Shown here in pieces: positions 1-9,030 of a stretch of 64,000 bases of DNA. This DNA is from Alphaproteobacteria bacterium (GTDB lineage Bacteria > Pseudomonadota > Alphaproteobacteria > Rhizobiales > Aestuariivirgaceae). The notes under the pieces were generated by a model. The model saw nothing but the letters and a program-made list of their open reading frames with translations, was not told the DNA's origin and ran no database searches. The number at the start of each line of letters is the position of its first letter. Within the stretch, counting starts at the first letter, position 1. A program made the translations under genes and the position numbers. The stretch is taken from positions 1 through 64,000 of the forward strand of contig JAGWTZ010000002.1 in the NCBI GenBank assembly GCA_028868695.1, given 5' to 3'.

Positions 1-482
1 TTTCCGGTGTCGGCTCCGGCGGCATGATCACCAAGATCGAGGCTGGCAAGATTGCCCTTTCCGGCGGCTGCCACATGGTGATTGCCTCAGGCCATGAACT
101 TCATCCCTTGCAGCGCATCATGAGTGGCGAGCGCTGCACCTGGTTCCTCGCCGAGGCCAATGCCCTGCAGGCCCGCAAGCGCTGGATTGCCGGCACATTG
201 CAGCCCGTGGGCCACCTCATCGTTGATGATGGCGCAAAAGCCGCGCTCGACAAGGGCAAAAGCCTTTTGCCCGCCGGCGTGAAAAAGGTGGAAGGCAATT
301 TCCAGCGCGGCGACACGGTGAGCATCATGCTGGGCCACAAGGAATTCGCCCGCGGGCTTGTCGCCTATGATGCCGAAGACGCGCGCAAGATGGCAGGCCA
401 CAAATCAGCCGAAGTGGCAAAACTGGTGGGCGTGGACCGCGGCAGCGAGCTTGTTCACCGCGATGATCTGGTGATGCTGTGA
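1..482 (+). CDS. proB: Glutamate 5-kinase, C-terminal part (truncated by window edge)
   Basis: This is the C-terminal 159 codons of glutamate 5-kinase, which phosphorylates the gamma-carboxyl of glutamate in the first step of proline synthesis. The visible part opens with the conserved GVGSGGM-x-TK segment of the kinase domain. It continues into a C-terminal PUA domain ([18 protein letters not shown] through [17 protein letters not shown]), as in bacterial ProB. The open frame enters from the left edge, so the true start lies outside the window. Its TGA overlaps the GTG of proA by four bases (GTGA), which implies translational coupling in a proBA operon. Confidence 0.93.
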   Translation, partial: SGVGSGGMITKIEAGKIALSGGCHMVIASGHELHPLQRIMSGERCTWFLAEANALQARKRWIAGTLQPVGHLIVDDGAKAALDKGKSLLPAGVKKVEGNFQRGDTVSIMLGHKEFARGLVAYDAEDARKMAGHKSAEVAKLVGVDRGSELVHRDDLVML

Positions 483-1729
483 GTGAAATGCTTGAGCTTG
501 GCAAACGCGCCCGCGCCGCGGCCAAGGAAATCGCGCTGGCCCCGGCGGAAACAAAGAACGCAGCCTTGCGCGCCATGGCCACGCATATCCGCGCTTCCGC
601 AAGCGCCATCCTTGCCGCCAACGCGGCAGACCTTGAAGCCGCCAAGGCCAAGGATTTGAAATCCTCCTTCGTGGACCGTCTCACGCTCAACCCTGCCCGC
701 CTTGAGGCCATGGCCAAGGGGCTGGAGGACATTGCCGCCCTCGCCGACCCCGTGGGCCGCGTGCTGGAAAAATGGACAAGGCCAAACGGCATGGAAATCA
801 GCCGCGTGGCTGTGCCGCTGGGGGTGATTGGCATCATCTATGAAAGCCGCCCCAATGTGACGGCCGATGCCGGAGGCCTGTGCCTCAAATCGGGCAACGC
901 CGCCATCCTGCGCGGCGGCTCGGATGGGTTCCAGTCTTCCAAGGCCATCATCGCCTGCCTGCGGGCGGGCCTCGCAGATGCGGGCCTGAGCCCGGATGCC
1001 ATCCAGATGGTGGAGACGACAGACCGCGCCGCCGTGGGTGAAATGCTCGCTGGCCTGGGCGGCACCATTGACCTGATCGTGCCGCGCGGCGGCAAGAGCC
1101 TGGTGGGCCGGGTGCAGGCCGAAGCCCGCGTGCCGGTGTTCAGCCATCTCGAAGGCATCTGCCATGTCTATGTCGGCAAGGCCGCTGATCTCGAAATGGC
1201 GAAGTCCATCGTGCTCAATGCCAAGATGCGCCGCACCGGCGTGTGCGGCTCGGCCGAAACCATCCTGGTGGACAAGGCGGTGGCAGCAACGATGCTCAAG
1301 CCGATCATCAGCACACTGATCAATGCCGGATGCGAAGTGCGCGGCGATGCCGAAACCCAGGCCGCAGACAAAGCCGTCAAGCCCGCCACCGAGGAAGACT
1401 GGCACACCGAATATCTCGACGCCATCGTCTCCATGAAAGTGGTGGATGGCGTGGATGAAGCCATCGCCCACATCGCCCGCTATGGCTCGCAGCACACCGA
1501 CTCCATCGTGACGCAAGACGCGGCCACCGCCGAGAAATTCCTGAACGAGGTGGATTCAGCCATCGTGCTGCATAACGCCTCCACGCAGTTTGCCGATGGC
1601 GGAGAGTTTGGCTTTGGCGCCGAAATCGGCATCGCCACGGGCAAGCTGCACGCGCGCGGGCCGGTGGGCGTAGCACAGCTCACCACCTTCAAATACCAGA
1701 TCCGCGGCCAGGGGCAGACGCGCCCATGA
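479..1729 (+). CDS. proA: Gamma-glutamyl phosphate reductase (glutamate-5-semialdehyde dehydrogenase)
   Basis: ProA reduces gamma-glutamyl phosphate to glutamate-5-semialdehyde with NADPH, the second step of proline synthesis. The 416-residue length is typical. Family landmarks are [21 protein letters not shown] near residues 121-141 and the catalytic cysteine Cys256 in [11 protein letters not shown]. The start is a GTG whose last two bases lie in the proB stop, and no better ATG stands upstream. The 3' end overlaps the first codon of nadD by four bases (ATGA), so proB-proA-nadD look cotranscribed and coupled. Confidence 0.97.
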   Translation: MSEMLELGKRARAAAKEIALAPAETKNAALRAMATHIRASASAILAANAADLEAAKAKDLKSSFVDRLTLNPARLEAMAKGLEDIAALADPVGRVLEKWTRPNGMEISRVAVPLGVIGIIYESRPNVTADAGGLCLKSGNAAILRGGSDGFQSSKAIIACLRAGLADAGLSPDAIQMVETTDRAAVGEMLAGLGGTIDLIVPRGGKSLVGRVQAEARVPVFSHLEGICHVYVGKAADLEMAKSIVLNAKMRRTGVCGSAETILVDKAVAATMLKPIISTLINAGCEVRGDAETQAADKAVKPATEEDWHTEYLDAIVSMKVVDGVDEAIAHIARYGSQHTDSIVTQDAATAEKFLNEVDSAIVLHNASTQFADGGEFGFGAEIGIATGKLHARGPVGVAQLTTFKYQIRGQGQTRP

Positions 1730-2319
1730 TGCCAAGGCTGCCGCCGCATTCCCCCGGCCAGCGCATTGGCCTTTTCGGCGGCTCCTTCAACCCGGCCCAT
1801 GAGGGCCACCGCCAGGTGGCGCTCTATGCGCTCAAGAAGCTGCGGCTGGATTGGGTGTGGTGGCTGGTCAGCCCGCAAAACCCGTTGAAGGACACTAGCG
1901 AAACCGCCGCCTATGCCCAGCGTTTTGCCCAGACCAAGGCACTGGCCCGGCACCCGCGCTTTGTCGTCACCGACATTGAAAGCCAGATCGGCAGCCGCAC
2001 CACCATCGAAACCCTGCGCGCCCTGAAACATTATGCGGATGCGCAATTCGTCTGGATCATGGGGGCAGACAGCCTCGCAGGCCTGCACCACTGGCATGAT
2101 TGGAAAGAGATCGTGGAAACCGTGCCGCTGGCAGTGCTGGCCCGGCCAGGCTATTCGATCCGCGCCCTGGGCTCTGTCGCGGCACTCCGCTATCTTGAGG
2201 CCCGCGTGCCAATGGAAAGCCCGCAGGTGCTGGCAGCGAAGCACCCTCCCGCCTGGGCCTTCATTTCCATGCCCTTGCGCAAGGAAAGCTCAACCGCCAT
2301 AAGGGCGGCCCAGAGCTGA
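1726..2319 (+). CDS. nadD: Nicotinate-nucleotide adenylyltransferase
   Basis: NadD transfers AMP from ATP to nicotinate mononucleotide to make deamido-NAD in NAD synthesis. The N-terminal nucleotidyltransferase signature [11 protein letters not shown] is at about residues 18-28. The C-terminal SSTAIR motif, which contacts phosphates, sits close to the end of the 197-residue protein. The ATG overlaps the proA stop. A proA-nadD-rsfS-rlmH order is common in Hyphomicrobiales. The 92 bases to the next gene hold an imperfect hairpin. Confidence 0.95.
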   Translation: MMPRLPPHSPGQRIGLFGGSFNPAHEGHRQVALYALKKLRLDWVWWLVSPQNPLKDTSETAAYAQRFAQTKALARHPRFVVTDIESQIGSRTTIETLRALKHYADAQFVWIMGADSLAGLHHWHDWKEIVETVPLAVLARPGYSIRALGSVAALRYLEARVPMESPQVLAAKHPPAWAFISMPLRKESSTAIRAAQS

Positions 2320-2322
2320 ACC

Positions 2323-2354
2323 GGGCCTGTCGCATTCCCGTTTTGCGAAGGCCC
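2323..2354 (+). terminator. Imperfect hairpin between nadD and rsfS
   Basis: GGGCCT (2323-2328) can pair with AGGCCC (2349-2354), and CGCA/TGCG (2331-2334 and 2344-2347) extends the stem inside. There is no downstream U run, so this may be a 5' leader structure of rsfS or a weak pause site and not a Rho-independent terminator. Confidence 0.3.
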
Positions 2355-2396
2355 CAAGTTTGATAAATTGAGTCGCACAGCAAGAGGATCATTCCC

Positions 2397-3134
2397 CTGA
2401 GCAAGAAGCCCGTGAAGGCCAAGAAGGCCGCCAAGAAAGCCGTTAAGAAAACCGCCAAGACGGCTGTCAAGAAAGCCGCCAAGAAGGCCAGCAAGAAAGC
2501 CGCGAAGGCTCCGGTCAAGAAGGCCGCGAAGGCTGCCCCCGCCAAGAAGGCGAAAAAAGCTGCGCCGAAAAAGGCTGCCAAGGCGGCTGTCAAGAAGGCG
2601 GCTGTGAAAAAGGCTGCTGCCAAGAAAGTGGCCAAGAGGCCTGCCGCCAAGGCCGCGCCCAAAAAGGTGGCGGTGAAGAAGCCGGTTGCCAAGAAGCTGG
2701 CGCCCAAGAAAGTCGCGGCGAAAAAACCTGCGCCGCGCAAGCCTGCCCCGCTGAAGCTGGTGCCCGCCGCGCCAGTGCGCGTGCCCTATCGTGGCGCCGC
2801 CGCCGATCTGGTCAATGCCATCCTCACCACGCTGGAAGACGCCAAGGCCGAGAACACCGTGGCCATCAACCTTGAAGGCCGCTCCACCATGGCTGATGCG
2901 ATGGTGGTGACGACGGGCCGCGTCAACCGCCATGTCGCCGCCATTGCCGATCAGCTGCTGGCCAAGCTCAAGGACCGTGGCACGAAGAACATCCGCGTTG
3001 AGGGCCTTGAGGCTGGCGATTGGTGCCTGGTCGATACCGGCGATGTGATCGTCCACATCTTCCGCCCCGAGGTGCGCGCCTTCTACAATCTGGAAAAGCT
3101 GTGGTCGCTCGATGCGCCCAAAGAGCATCATTGA
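2397..3134 (+). CDS. rsfS: Ribosomal silencing factor RsfS with long Lys/Ala-rich N-terminal tail
   Basis: The C-terminal ~115 residues (from about YRGAAADLV) form an RsfS/Iojap domain. Its landmarks are an NTVAINLEGRSTMADAMVV-like core and a closing GDVIVHIFRPEVRAFYNLEKLW, the family signature. RsfS binds ribosomal protein uL14 on the 50S subunit and blocks subunit joining during starvation. Ahead of it lie about 122 residues made almost only of Lys, Ala, Pro and Val in KKAAKKA-like repeats, resembling histone H1 or AlgP tails; most RsfS proteins lack this. The start is uncertain. An AGAGG element at 2383-2387 is well spaced for CTG at 2397, while the first conventional start is GTG at 2412 (240 residues). 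The next gene begins directly after the stop. Confidence 0.9.
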   Translation: MSKKPVKAKKAAKKAVKKTAKTAVKKAAKKASKKAAKAPVKKAAKAAPAKKAKKAAPKKAAKAAVKKAAVKKAAAKKVAKRPAAKAAPKKVAVKKPVAKKLAPKKVAAKKPAPRKPAPLKLVPAAPVRVPYRGAAADLVNAILTTLEDAKAENTVAINLEGRSTMADAMVVTTGRVNRHVAAIADQLLAKLKDRGTKNIRVEGLEAGDWCLVDTGDVIVHIFRPEVRAFYNLEKLWSLDAPKEHH

Positions 3135-3617
3135 TTGCGGCTGCATATCGCGGCCGTTGGCAAGCTGAAATCCGGCCCTGAAAAGCTGATGGCGGAAGAT
3201 TATGCCGCCCGCATTCCCGCCCTCGGCAAGAAGGCGGGTGTCTCCGCCCTCACCGTCCGGGATTGGGCCGAAAGCCAGAAGCCGGATGTGGCCGCCCGCA
3301 TGGCTGAGGAAGAAGCGTTGCTCTGGTCGGCCGCCCCGGCGGGGGCTTATGTCATCGCGCTGGATGAGCGCGGCAAGGCACCCACTTCGCAGGACTTCGC
3401 CGAAAAGCTGCGCCTTCTGGCTGACCGCGGCCAACATGACATTGTTTTCATGTTGGGCGGGCCGGACGGCCACAGCGAAAACACCCGCAGGAAAGCTGGC
3501 GAATTGCTGGCCCTGGGGCCCATGACCTGGCCACACCGCCTGGCCCGCATCATGCTGCTTGAGCAAATTTACCGTTCAGTCACCATTCTGGTTAATCATC
3601 CTTACCACCGGGCATAA
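3135..3617 (+). CDS. rlmH: 23S rRNA (pseudouridine-1915-N3) methyltransferase RlmH
   Basis: RlmH is a SPOUT-class methyltransferase that methylates pseudouridine 1915 in helix 69 of 23S rRNA after subunit joining. The 160-residue length is normal. The SAM-binding knot segment FMLGGPDGHS and the C-terminal ILVNHPYHRA tail are characteristic. The start codon is TTG immediately after the rsfS stop TGA, so translation is probably coupled to rsfS. The pairing of rsfS and rlmH is widely conserved and both proteins act on the 50S subunit. Confidence 0.94.
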   Translation: MRLHIAAVGKLKSGPEKLMAEDYAARIPALGKKAGVSALTVRDWAESQKPDVAARMAEEEALLWSAAPAGAYVIALDERGKAPTSQDFAEKLRLLADRGQHDIVFMLGGPDGHSENTRRKAGELLALGPMTWPHRLARIMLLEQIYRSVTILVNHPYHRA

Positions 3618-3648
3618 TTTGGTCACTGTGCCCTTCTAGTTTTCAAGG

Positions 3649-4917
3649 ATGGATGTGGTTTTCAAACGCCTGCCGGTCGTTCTGCTTTGCCTCGGGCTTG
3701 TGCCCGCGGGCGTGCGCGCTGCCACGCCGGAAGAAACCCAAAGCCAGCTGCAAACCGTGCAGCAGACCTTGGCGCAATCCAATGCCAAGGTCTCTGACAT
3801 CACCGCCGCCCTGGCCGCGGCACTGAAAGCCCAAAGCGACATTTCCGAACGGCTGGTGGCCCTGGGCGGCAAGATCAGGGAGCAGCAGGCCGCCGCCGCT
3901 GAATCCGACGCCCGCCTTCGCCAGCTTGAAGGCCAATCCGTGACACTGGCCAGCGATCTCGCCGCCAAGTCGGATGAGCTGTCATCCCTGCTGGCGGGCC
4001 TCCAGCGCCTGCAGCAAAACCCGCCGCCCGCCTTGGTGGTGGAGCCTGGCAATGTGCTTGAAGCGTTGCGCGGCGCCATGATGTTCGGCGCCGTGGTGCC
4101 TGATTTCAGCGCCAAGGCCAAGGATCTGAAGGCCAGGCTGGATGAACTGCAAGCCATCCGTGATGCCACCGTGGATGAGCGCCAGCGCCAGGCCGAGGCC
4201 ATGCAGGCCTTGAACGCATCGCAAGATGAACTGCAAAACCTGCAGCGCCAGAAGAAGGCTTTTGCCGAAGCTGCCCAGCAAAACCTGGCCGCCGAGAAGG
4301 CCAATGCCGCCGCCCTTGCCGACAAGGCCAAGTCCTTGCAGCAACTGCTGGCCGACCTTCAGAAGGCGCGCGAGGCGGAAGAACAGCGCAAATCCGCCGA
4401 AGCCAAGGCCGCCGCCGATGCCGCCGCCAAGGCCGAGGCCGAGCGCCAGGCCGCCTTGCAGCGCTCGCTTGCCCCGCTTTCAACCCAGAAGGGCAAACTC
4501 ACCTATCCGGTGGCTGGCAGCTTGATCAAATCCTTTGGCGATGACACCGGCCTCGGCACCAAGCTTGACGGCCTGGCCATCGCCACCCCGGCCAACGCCG
4601 CCGTCACCGCGCCGGTTGACGGGAAGGTGGAGTTTGCCGGCAATTTCCGCTCCTACGGTCAACTCTTGATCTTGAACGCCGGGGAAGGCTATTTGGTGCT
4701 GCTTGCAGGCATGAAGCAGATTTCCGCGGAAATGGGCCAGGTGGTCAGGATGGGAGAGCCCGTGGGCGTGATGGGTGATGGCCCGTCAACCCTCACCCTC
4801 CTTGGTGATGAAACAGACCACAGCCATCCGATTTTTTATGTAGAGTTTCGCAGAGACAACGCGCCGGTTGATTCGACCCCCTGGTGGGCAGCCGGCAGAA
4901 AAGAGGCAATGAAATGA
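3649..4917 (+). CDS. EnvC-like murein hydrolase activator (coiled coil plus degenerate LytM domain)
   Basis: The protein has 422 residues. An N-terminal signal peptide (RLPVVLLCLGLVPAGVRA) is followed by a long Gln/Ala/Lys-rich coiled coil (about 25-285) and a C-terminal M23/LytM-like domain (about 290-420). The zinc ligands of active LytM peptidases are absent: the HxGxD and HxH positions read LDGLAIA and VLLAGM. It should therefore act like EnvC, a periplasmic regulator of cell-wall amidases during division, and not as a hydrolase. ATG 3649 was taken; GTG 3655 is an alternative better spaced from AAGGATG. The stop overlaps ctpA by four bases. Confidence 0.88.
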   Translation: MDVVFKRLPVVLLCLGLVPAGVRAATPEETQSQLQTVQQTLAQSNAKVSDITAALAAALKAQSDISERLVALGGKIREQQAAAAESDARLRQLEGQSVTLASDLAAKSDELSSLLAGLQRLQQNPPPALVVEPGNVLEALRGAMMFGAVVPDFSAKAKDLKARLDELQAIRDATVDERQRQAEAMQALNASQDELQNLQRQKKAFAEAAQQNLAAEKANAAALADKAKSLQQLLADLQKAREAEEQRKSAEAKAAADAAAKAEAERQAALQRSLAPLSTQKGKLTYPVAGSLIKSFGDDTGLGTKLDGLAIATPANAAVTAPVDGKVEFAGNFRSYGQLLILNAGEGYLVLLAGMKQISAEMGQVVRMGEPVGVMGDGPSTLTLLGDETDHSHPIFYVEFRRDNAPVDSTPWWAAGRKEAMK

Positions 4918-6260
4918 AAGTGAAGACCGGTTTGAAGAATGCGGGCCTTGTGGCGCTGGGCGCGGTTTCCGCCATCGCCGTGGCGCAGGTTGTGAACCTT
5001 GCCACCGCCGCCACCAATGGCGACAACTACAAGCTGCTCAACCTCTTTGGCGAGGTTTATGACCGGGTGCGCTCCGACTATGTCGAAAAGCCGGATGAGC
5101 AGAAGATGATGGAAGCTGCCATCAACGGCATGCTGATGTCGCTGGACCCGCACTCCAGCTACATGAACGCCAAGGACTTCGCCGAAATGAACATCAAGAC
5201 CAAGGGCGAGTTCGGCGGCCTTGGCATCGAAGTGACCATGGAGAACGGCGTGATCAAGGTGGTCTCGCCCTATGACGACACGCCCGCCAAAAAGGCCGGC
5301 CTCCTCGCCAATGACCTGATCGTGAAGATCGACGGCAAGGATGTGCAGGGCATGACGCTGAACGAGGCGGTGGACAAGATGCGCGGCCCGGTGGGCTCGC
5401 CCATCACTGTCTCGGTGGTGCGCGACAAGAAGGACCCCTTCGATGTGAAGATGGTGCGCGACACCATCAAGATTGAATCGGTGAAATCCAGCCAGGAAGG
5501 CGATGATGTCGGCTATGTCCGCATCTCCACCTTCAACGAACAGGCCGACAGCGGCCTGCAGAAGGCCATCACCGAACTCGACAAGAAAATGGACGGCAAG
5601 GAAAAGGGCTTCATCCTTGACCTGCGCAACGACCCGGGCGGCTTGCTGCAGCAGGCCATCGCCGTTTCCGACGTGTTCATGGAAAAGGGCGAGGTGGTTT
5701 CCACCCGCGGCCGCAACCCCGACCAGGTGGAACGCTACAGCGCCACCAAGGGCGATCTCACCAATGGCAAGCCGCTGGTGGTGCTGATCAATGGCGGCTC
5801 AGCCTCGGCTTCGGAAATCGTCGCCGGCGCCTTGCAGGACCAGAAGCGCGCCACGCTGATCGGCACCCGCTCCTTCGGCAAGGGCTCGGTGCAAACCATC
5901 ATCCCGCTGGGCAATGAAGGCGCCATGCGCCTCACCACGCAGCGCTACTTCACGCCTTCGGGCCGCTCCATCCAGGCCAAGGGCATTGATCCGGATATCG
6001 TGATCGAAGAACCGCTGCCGCCGGAACTGCAGGGCAAGAATGTTTCAACCGAGGGCGAGCAGGGCCTCAACGGGCACCTGGCCAACCCCAATGGCGGCCA
6101 GGAAGGCGGCGGCTCCTCGGCCTATGTGCCCGAAGACAAGACCAAGGATGAGCAACTGAAGGCCGCCATCGCGCTGCTGCATGGCGAAAAGGTTGTGACC
6201 AACGTCAAGCCCGCCGACGCCAAGGCGCCGGATGCTGGCGACACCAAGAGCTCGAACTAA
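4914..6260 (+). CDS. ctpA: Carboxy-terminal processing protease, S41 family
   Basis: This is a 448-residue periplasmic serine protease anchored by an N-terminal signal or membrane segment (residues 9-33). A PDZ domain (about 98-170) is followed by the S41 catalytic core. The Ser/Lys dyad is visible as Ser298 in GGSASASE and Lys323 in SFGKGSVQ, with the same 25-residue spacing as in Tsp/Prc. Such proteases degrade periplasmic proteins, including peptidoglycan hydrolases. The start ATG 4914 overlaps the upstream stop (ATGA) and is preceded by AGAGG. The EnvC-like/CtpA pairing is standard in Hyphomicrobiales. A strong terminator follows. Confidence 0.95.
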   Translation: MKVKTGLKNAGLVALGAVSAIAVAQVVNLATAATNGDNYKLLNLFGEVYDRVRSDYVEKPDEQKMMEAAINGMLMSLDPHSSYMNAKDFAEMNIKTKGEFGGLGIEVTMENGVIKVVSPYDDTPAKKAGLLANDLIVKIDGKDVQGMTLNEAVDKMRGPVGSPITVSVVRDKKDPFDVKMVRDTIKIESVKSSQEGDDVGYVRISTFNEQADSGLQKAITELDKKMDGKEKGFILDLRNDPGGLLQQAIAVSDVFMEKGEVVSTRGRNPDQVERYSATKGDLTNGKPLVVLINGGSASASEIVAGALQDQKRATLIGTRSFGKGSVQTIIPLGNEGAMRLTTQRYFTPSGRSIQAKGIDPDIVIEEPLPPELQGKNVSTEGEQGLNGHLANPNGGQEGGGSSAYVPEDKTKDEQLKAAIALLHGEKVVTNVKPADAKAPDAGDTKSSN

Positions 6261-6270
6261 CCCTTAAAGT

Positions 6271-6310
6271 AAAATGGCGGCTTGAAGTGAACCCTCAAGC
6301 CGCCATTTTT
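6271..6310 (+). terminator. Rho-independent terminator after ctpA
   Basis: A perfect 15-bp inverted repeat (arms 6271-6285 and 6295-6309, 9-base loop) ends in a run of T. The 5' arm begins with four A, so the element could also work on the minus strand for the convergent rppH transcript. Confidence 0.93.
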
Positions 6311-6366
6311 ATGTTTTAAATTCAGTTGGTTGGAGCAGGTTCCACGTTCGCTCGCGGCGCCTTCTG

Positions 6367-6864
6367 TCACCCCGCCAAATGGCGGAAATCCCGGATCACC
6401 TCAGCATAGACCTCGCGCTTGAAGGGAATGATCAGGTCCATCAGCTCATCAATCCTGGCCCAGCGCCACTGGTCAAATTCCTGCTTGTGGCCGGGCACCT
6501 TGAGGGTGATCTCGCTCTCCGCGCCGGTGAACCGAAGGGCAAACCATTTCTGCTTCTGCCCGCGGTATCGCCCGCCCCAGGATTTGCCGATGAGATGTTC
6601 GGGCAGGTCATAGGTGTACCAGCCCCGCGATTCCTCGATCAGCGAAGCGGAAGTGACGCCGGTCTCCTCATGCAATTCGCGCAAGGCGGCCGCCTGCAGG
6701 TCTTCGCCCTCATCAACGCCGCCCTGCGGCATCTGCCACCATTTGCCGATGCCGTCATCATTCTGCTTTTCGAAGCGGCGGCCGATCCACACCAGGCCTT
6801 GTTCATTGAGCAGCATCACGCCCACACAAGGGCGGTAGGCTGTAATCACTTTTTTGGACGACAT
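6367..6864 (-). CDS. rppH: RNA pyrophosphohydrolase (Nudix)
   Basis: RppH removes pyrophosphate from triphosphorylated mRNA 5' ends and so triggers RNase E-dependent decay. The Nudix box runs from [12 protein letters not shown] to RELHEETGV (about residues 48-70) and matches GX5EX7REUXEEXGU. The N-terminal [21 protein letters not shown] is typical of the alphaproteobacterial RppH group (also called dinucleoside polyphosphate hydrolase). ATG 6864 overlaps the upstream stop by one base (TGATG). A GTG three bases earlier is possible. It is convergent to ctpA. Confidence 0.95.
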   Translation of the reverse strand: MSSKKVITAYRPCVGVMLLNEQGLVWIGRRFEKQNDDGIGKWWQMPQGGVDEGEDLQAAALRELHEETGVTSASLIEESRGWYTYDLPEHLIGKSWGGRYRGQKQKWFALRFTGAESEITLKVPGHKQEFDQWRWARIDELMDLIIPFKREVYAEVIRDFRHLAG

Positions 6865-8048
6865 CACCCCATCCTGCCTTTGAAGGCCGCCGTGGCCGGA
6901 ACGATCACCACGCCGCGGGATTGGGCCTCATTCACCCAATCGCGTACCGTGTCGATGGTCACATCCAGCCCGGAACCGGACCCAATGGCAATCTCGCCCT
7001 TGCGGGCCTGGTCTTCAAGGCCCTGCAATGCCGCAGTGATGGAGGCGGCATCCGGGTTCTGGTCGATGACCACCGCGCCGTGCCGCACTGGCAGGTTGAT
7101 GCTGCCCGCCACCTGGTCGGTGGCCGAGAGCGCCACCGAGCCATCTTCAAGATAGGCCAGCCCGCGCTTCTTCACTTCCAGCAGCAGGGTTTTCACAGCA
7201 GTGGGCGAGGCGAGGAAGCGCCCACCCATGTAATTGACGATGCCCGCATAGCCGGCAAAGCGGCTCATGTGCCAGGCCAGGGCTTCCTGGTTGGTGTTGA
7301 TGTCGGCGTCAGCCAGCAAGGTCTTGGGGCCGGGATTGGTGGCAGGATAGCCCACCGGCTCCAGCGGCAATTGCAGCAGCACCTCGTGGCCATCGTCACG
7401 CGCCTTGTCCACCTGCGCCTGCAGATTGTTGCCATAGGGCGCAAAGGCAAAGGTCACATCGGCCGGCAGGTCGGTGATCGCCCGGCGCGTCGATTTCTCG
7501 TTGAGGCCCATGCCGCCGAGAATGATCACGATCTTCGGCGCATCGGAATGGATGGCCGACATCGAAACCGGCTTGCCATAAAGCTCCCACGGCTTCTTGC
7601 CGTTGTCGGCGATCCTGGGCAGCGGCCCGGCGGAAGAATTTTCGGTGATGGCGGCAATCGGCGCCTTGATCAGGCTCGGCCTCGAATTGGTGATGACGGT
7701 GACATATTTGTCGATCTTCACCACCTTCTTGGAAGGAACCTCGGGGGCGGCGTCAGTGGCGGCCGTTTCAATGTCAGCCGTATCATGGGCGGCAGGCGCT
7801 GGCGGCGCCTCGCCTTCGGAAAGCACCACGGGCTTGGCCGTTTCAATCTTCTCAACCGGCGGCAGCGCCTGCGCCACCTGTGGCTCTCCGGCAAATTTCA
7901 TCGGCTGGCGCACCAGCCAGGCCCCGCCCGCGCCATAGGCCACGAACAAGCAGGCAAAGGCCGTCACCAGGGCCGAGGGCCTCTGTTGCCATAGTCTGGT
8001 GAACAGGCTGCGTTTCTGCAGCGGTTGTCTCAATTCATCTCGGCGCAT
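6864..8048 (-). CDS. Divergent polysaccharide deacetylase (YibQ/DUF610 family)
   Basis: This 394-residue protein has one N-terminal membrane anchor (about residues 22-47) and a Pro/Ala-rich linker. Its C-terminal half carries the divergent polysaccharide deacetylase fold: [21 protein letters not shown], then [12 protein letters not shown] and [12 protein letters not shown]. It is probably periplasmic; the enzymatic activity of this family is poorly established. ATG 8048 was chosen over an upstream TTG. It is coupled to rppH. In relatives the gene sits beside envC/ctpA; here it lies on the opposite strand. A candidate CtrA site lies about 40 bases upstream. Confidence 0.88.
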   Translation of the reverse strand: MRRDELRQPLQKRSLFTRLWQQRPSALVTAFACLFVAYGAGGAWLVRQPMKFAGEPQVAQALPPVEKIETAKPVVLSEGEAPPAPAAHDTADIETAATDAAPEVPSKKVVKIDKYVTVITNSRPSLIKAPIAAITENSSAGPLPRIADNGKKPWELYGKPVSMSAIHSDAPKIVIILGGMGLNEKSTRRAITDLPADVTFAFAPYGNNLQAQVDKARDDGHEVLLQLPLEPVGYPATNPGPKTLLADADINTNQEALAWHMSRFAGYAGIVNYMGGRFLASPTAVKTLLLEVKKRGLAYLEDGSVALSATDQVAGSINLPVRHGAVVIDQNPDAASITAALQGLEDQARKGEIAIGSGSGLDVTIDTVRDWVNEAQSRGVVIVPATAAFKGRMG

Positions 8049-8087
8049 GATACTCAATTCGAATCGCCCCCACTCTGGCGGCCAAGC

Positions 8088-8107
8088 GTTAATGGCATGT
8101 TAACCAT
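8088..8107 (-). promoter_or_regulatory. Candidate CtrA binding site
   Basis: TTAA (8089-8092), seven bases, then TTAACCAT (8100-8107) fits the published CtrA full-site consensus TTAA-N7-TTAAC, and the second half also matches the TTAACCAT half site. It lies between the yibQ-like gene (minus strand, 40 bases away) and the SDR gene (plus strand, 84 bases away), so either could be the target. Confidence 0.55.
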
Positions 8108-8190
8108 GTGCCCCGGCAAGCGCCGCATGGACGAAGCCGCCGCCAGCGCTTAAGGTGTTCACTGATCAAAGGATTGAACAGGAAGATAAA

Positions 8191-8934
8191 ATGGCGGACA
8201 GGTTGAAAGACAAGGTGGCTTTGGTGACATCAGCAGCGCAAGGCATTGGCCGCGCCAGCGCCCTGGCCATGGCGCGCGAAGGGGCCACAGTCTGGGCCAC
8301 GGACATCCGTGAAGACCTGCTGGCGGGGCTTGCCAAGGAACATGCCAATATCAAGACCTTCACCCTCGACGTGCTGAAGCAGGACCAGATCGCCGCCGCC
8401 GCGCAGCGCATCGAAAGGCTGGACGCGCTGTTCAACTGCGCGGGCTTCGTTCACAACGGCACCATCATGGATGTGGATGACGCGGCCTGGGATTTCTCCT
8501 TCAACCTCAATGTCCGCTCGCATTTCCACATGATCAAGGCCTTCATGCCGCGCTTCCTGGCGCAGGGCAAAGGCTCGGTCATCAACATGGCGTCGGTGGC
8601 TTCCTCGATCAAGGGCCTGCCCAACCGGCTGGTCTATGGCGCTTCCAAGGCGGCGGTCATCGGCCTCACCAAGGCGGTGGCGGCCGACTATGTGGCCAAG
8701 GGCATCCGCTGCAATGCCATCTGCCCCGGAACCGTGGAAACACCCTCGCTCTATGACCGCATGCGCGCCCAGGGAGATTTTGAAAAGGCCAAGGCCGCCT
8801 TCATCGCCAGGCAGCCGATGGGCCGCCTCGCCCAGCCCGAGGAAATCGCCGCGGTGGTGGTTTATCTGGCCAGCGACGAAAGCGCCTTCACCACTGGCCA
8901 GACCTTCATCGTCGATGGCGGCATGACGCTCTGA
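8191..8934 (+). CDS. Short-chain dehydrogenase, 2-keto-3-deoxy-L-fuconate dehydrogenase/DHRS6-like
   Basis: This is a 247-residue classical SDR. The NAD-binding motif reads TSAAQGIG instead of TGxxxGIG, which mirrors TAAAQGIG in the animal DHRS6 (BDH2) group. Other shared blocks are LFNCAGFVHNG, NLNVRSHFHMIKAF, YGASKAAVIGLTKAVAADY (YxxxK) and CPGTVETPS. Bacterial members of this group oxidise 2-keto-3-deoxy-L-fuconate; animal members act on 3-hydroxybutyrate or 4-oxoproline. The substrate here is therefore a guess. ATG 8191 is preceded by AGGAAG at good spacing; an upstream TTG-type start would add an unsupported tail. No sugar-acid partners are adjacent. Confidence 0.88.
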   Translation: MADRLKDKVALVTSAAQGIGRASALAMAREGATVWATDIREDLLAGLAKEHANIKTFTLDVLKQDQIAAAAQRIERLDALFNCAGFVHNGTIMDVDDAAWDFSFNLNVRSHFHMIKAFMPRFLAQGKGSVINMASVASSIKGLPNRLVYGASKAAVIGLTKAVAADYVAKGIRCNAICPGTVETPSLYDRMRAQGDFEKAKAAFIARQPMGRLAQPEEIAAVVVYLASDESAFTTGQTFIVDGGMTL

Positions 8935-9030
8935 TCCCTGCTGCCGCGCCCGGCGCGACGGAAACTGCTCCCACCTTCGTCTTCTCTGTGAACGGGCCAA
9001 CCGGCCCATGGTGCAAACACGGAGTTGAAG

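Noticed and set aside
2190-3566. 458-codon minus-strand frame opposite nadD, rsfS and rlmH
   Set aside because: Translation of the reverse complement of the Lys/Ala repeat yields a Gly/Leu/Phe-rich product without any family features; clear shadow.
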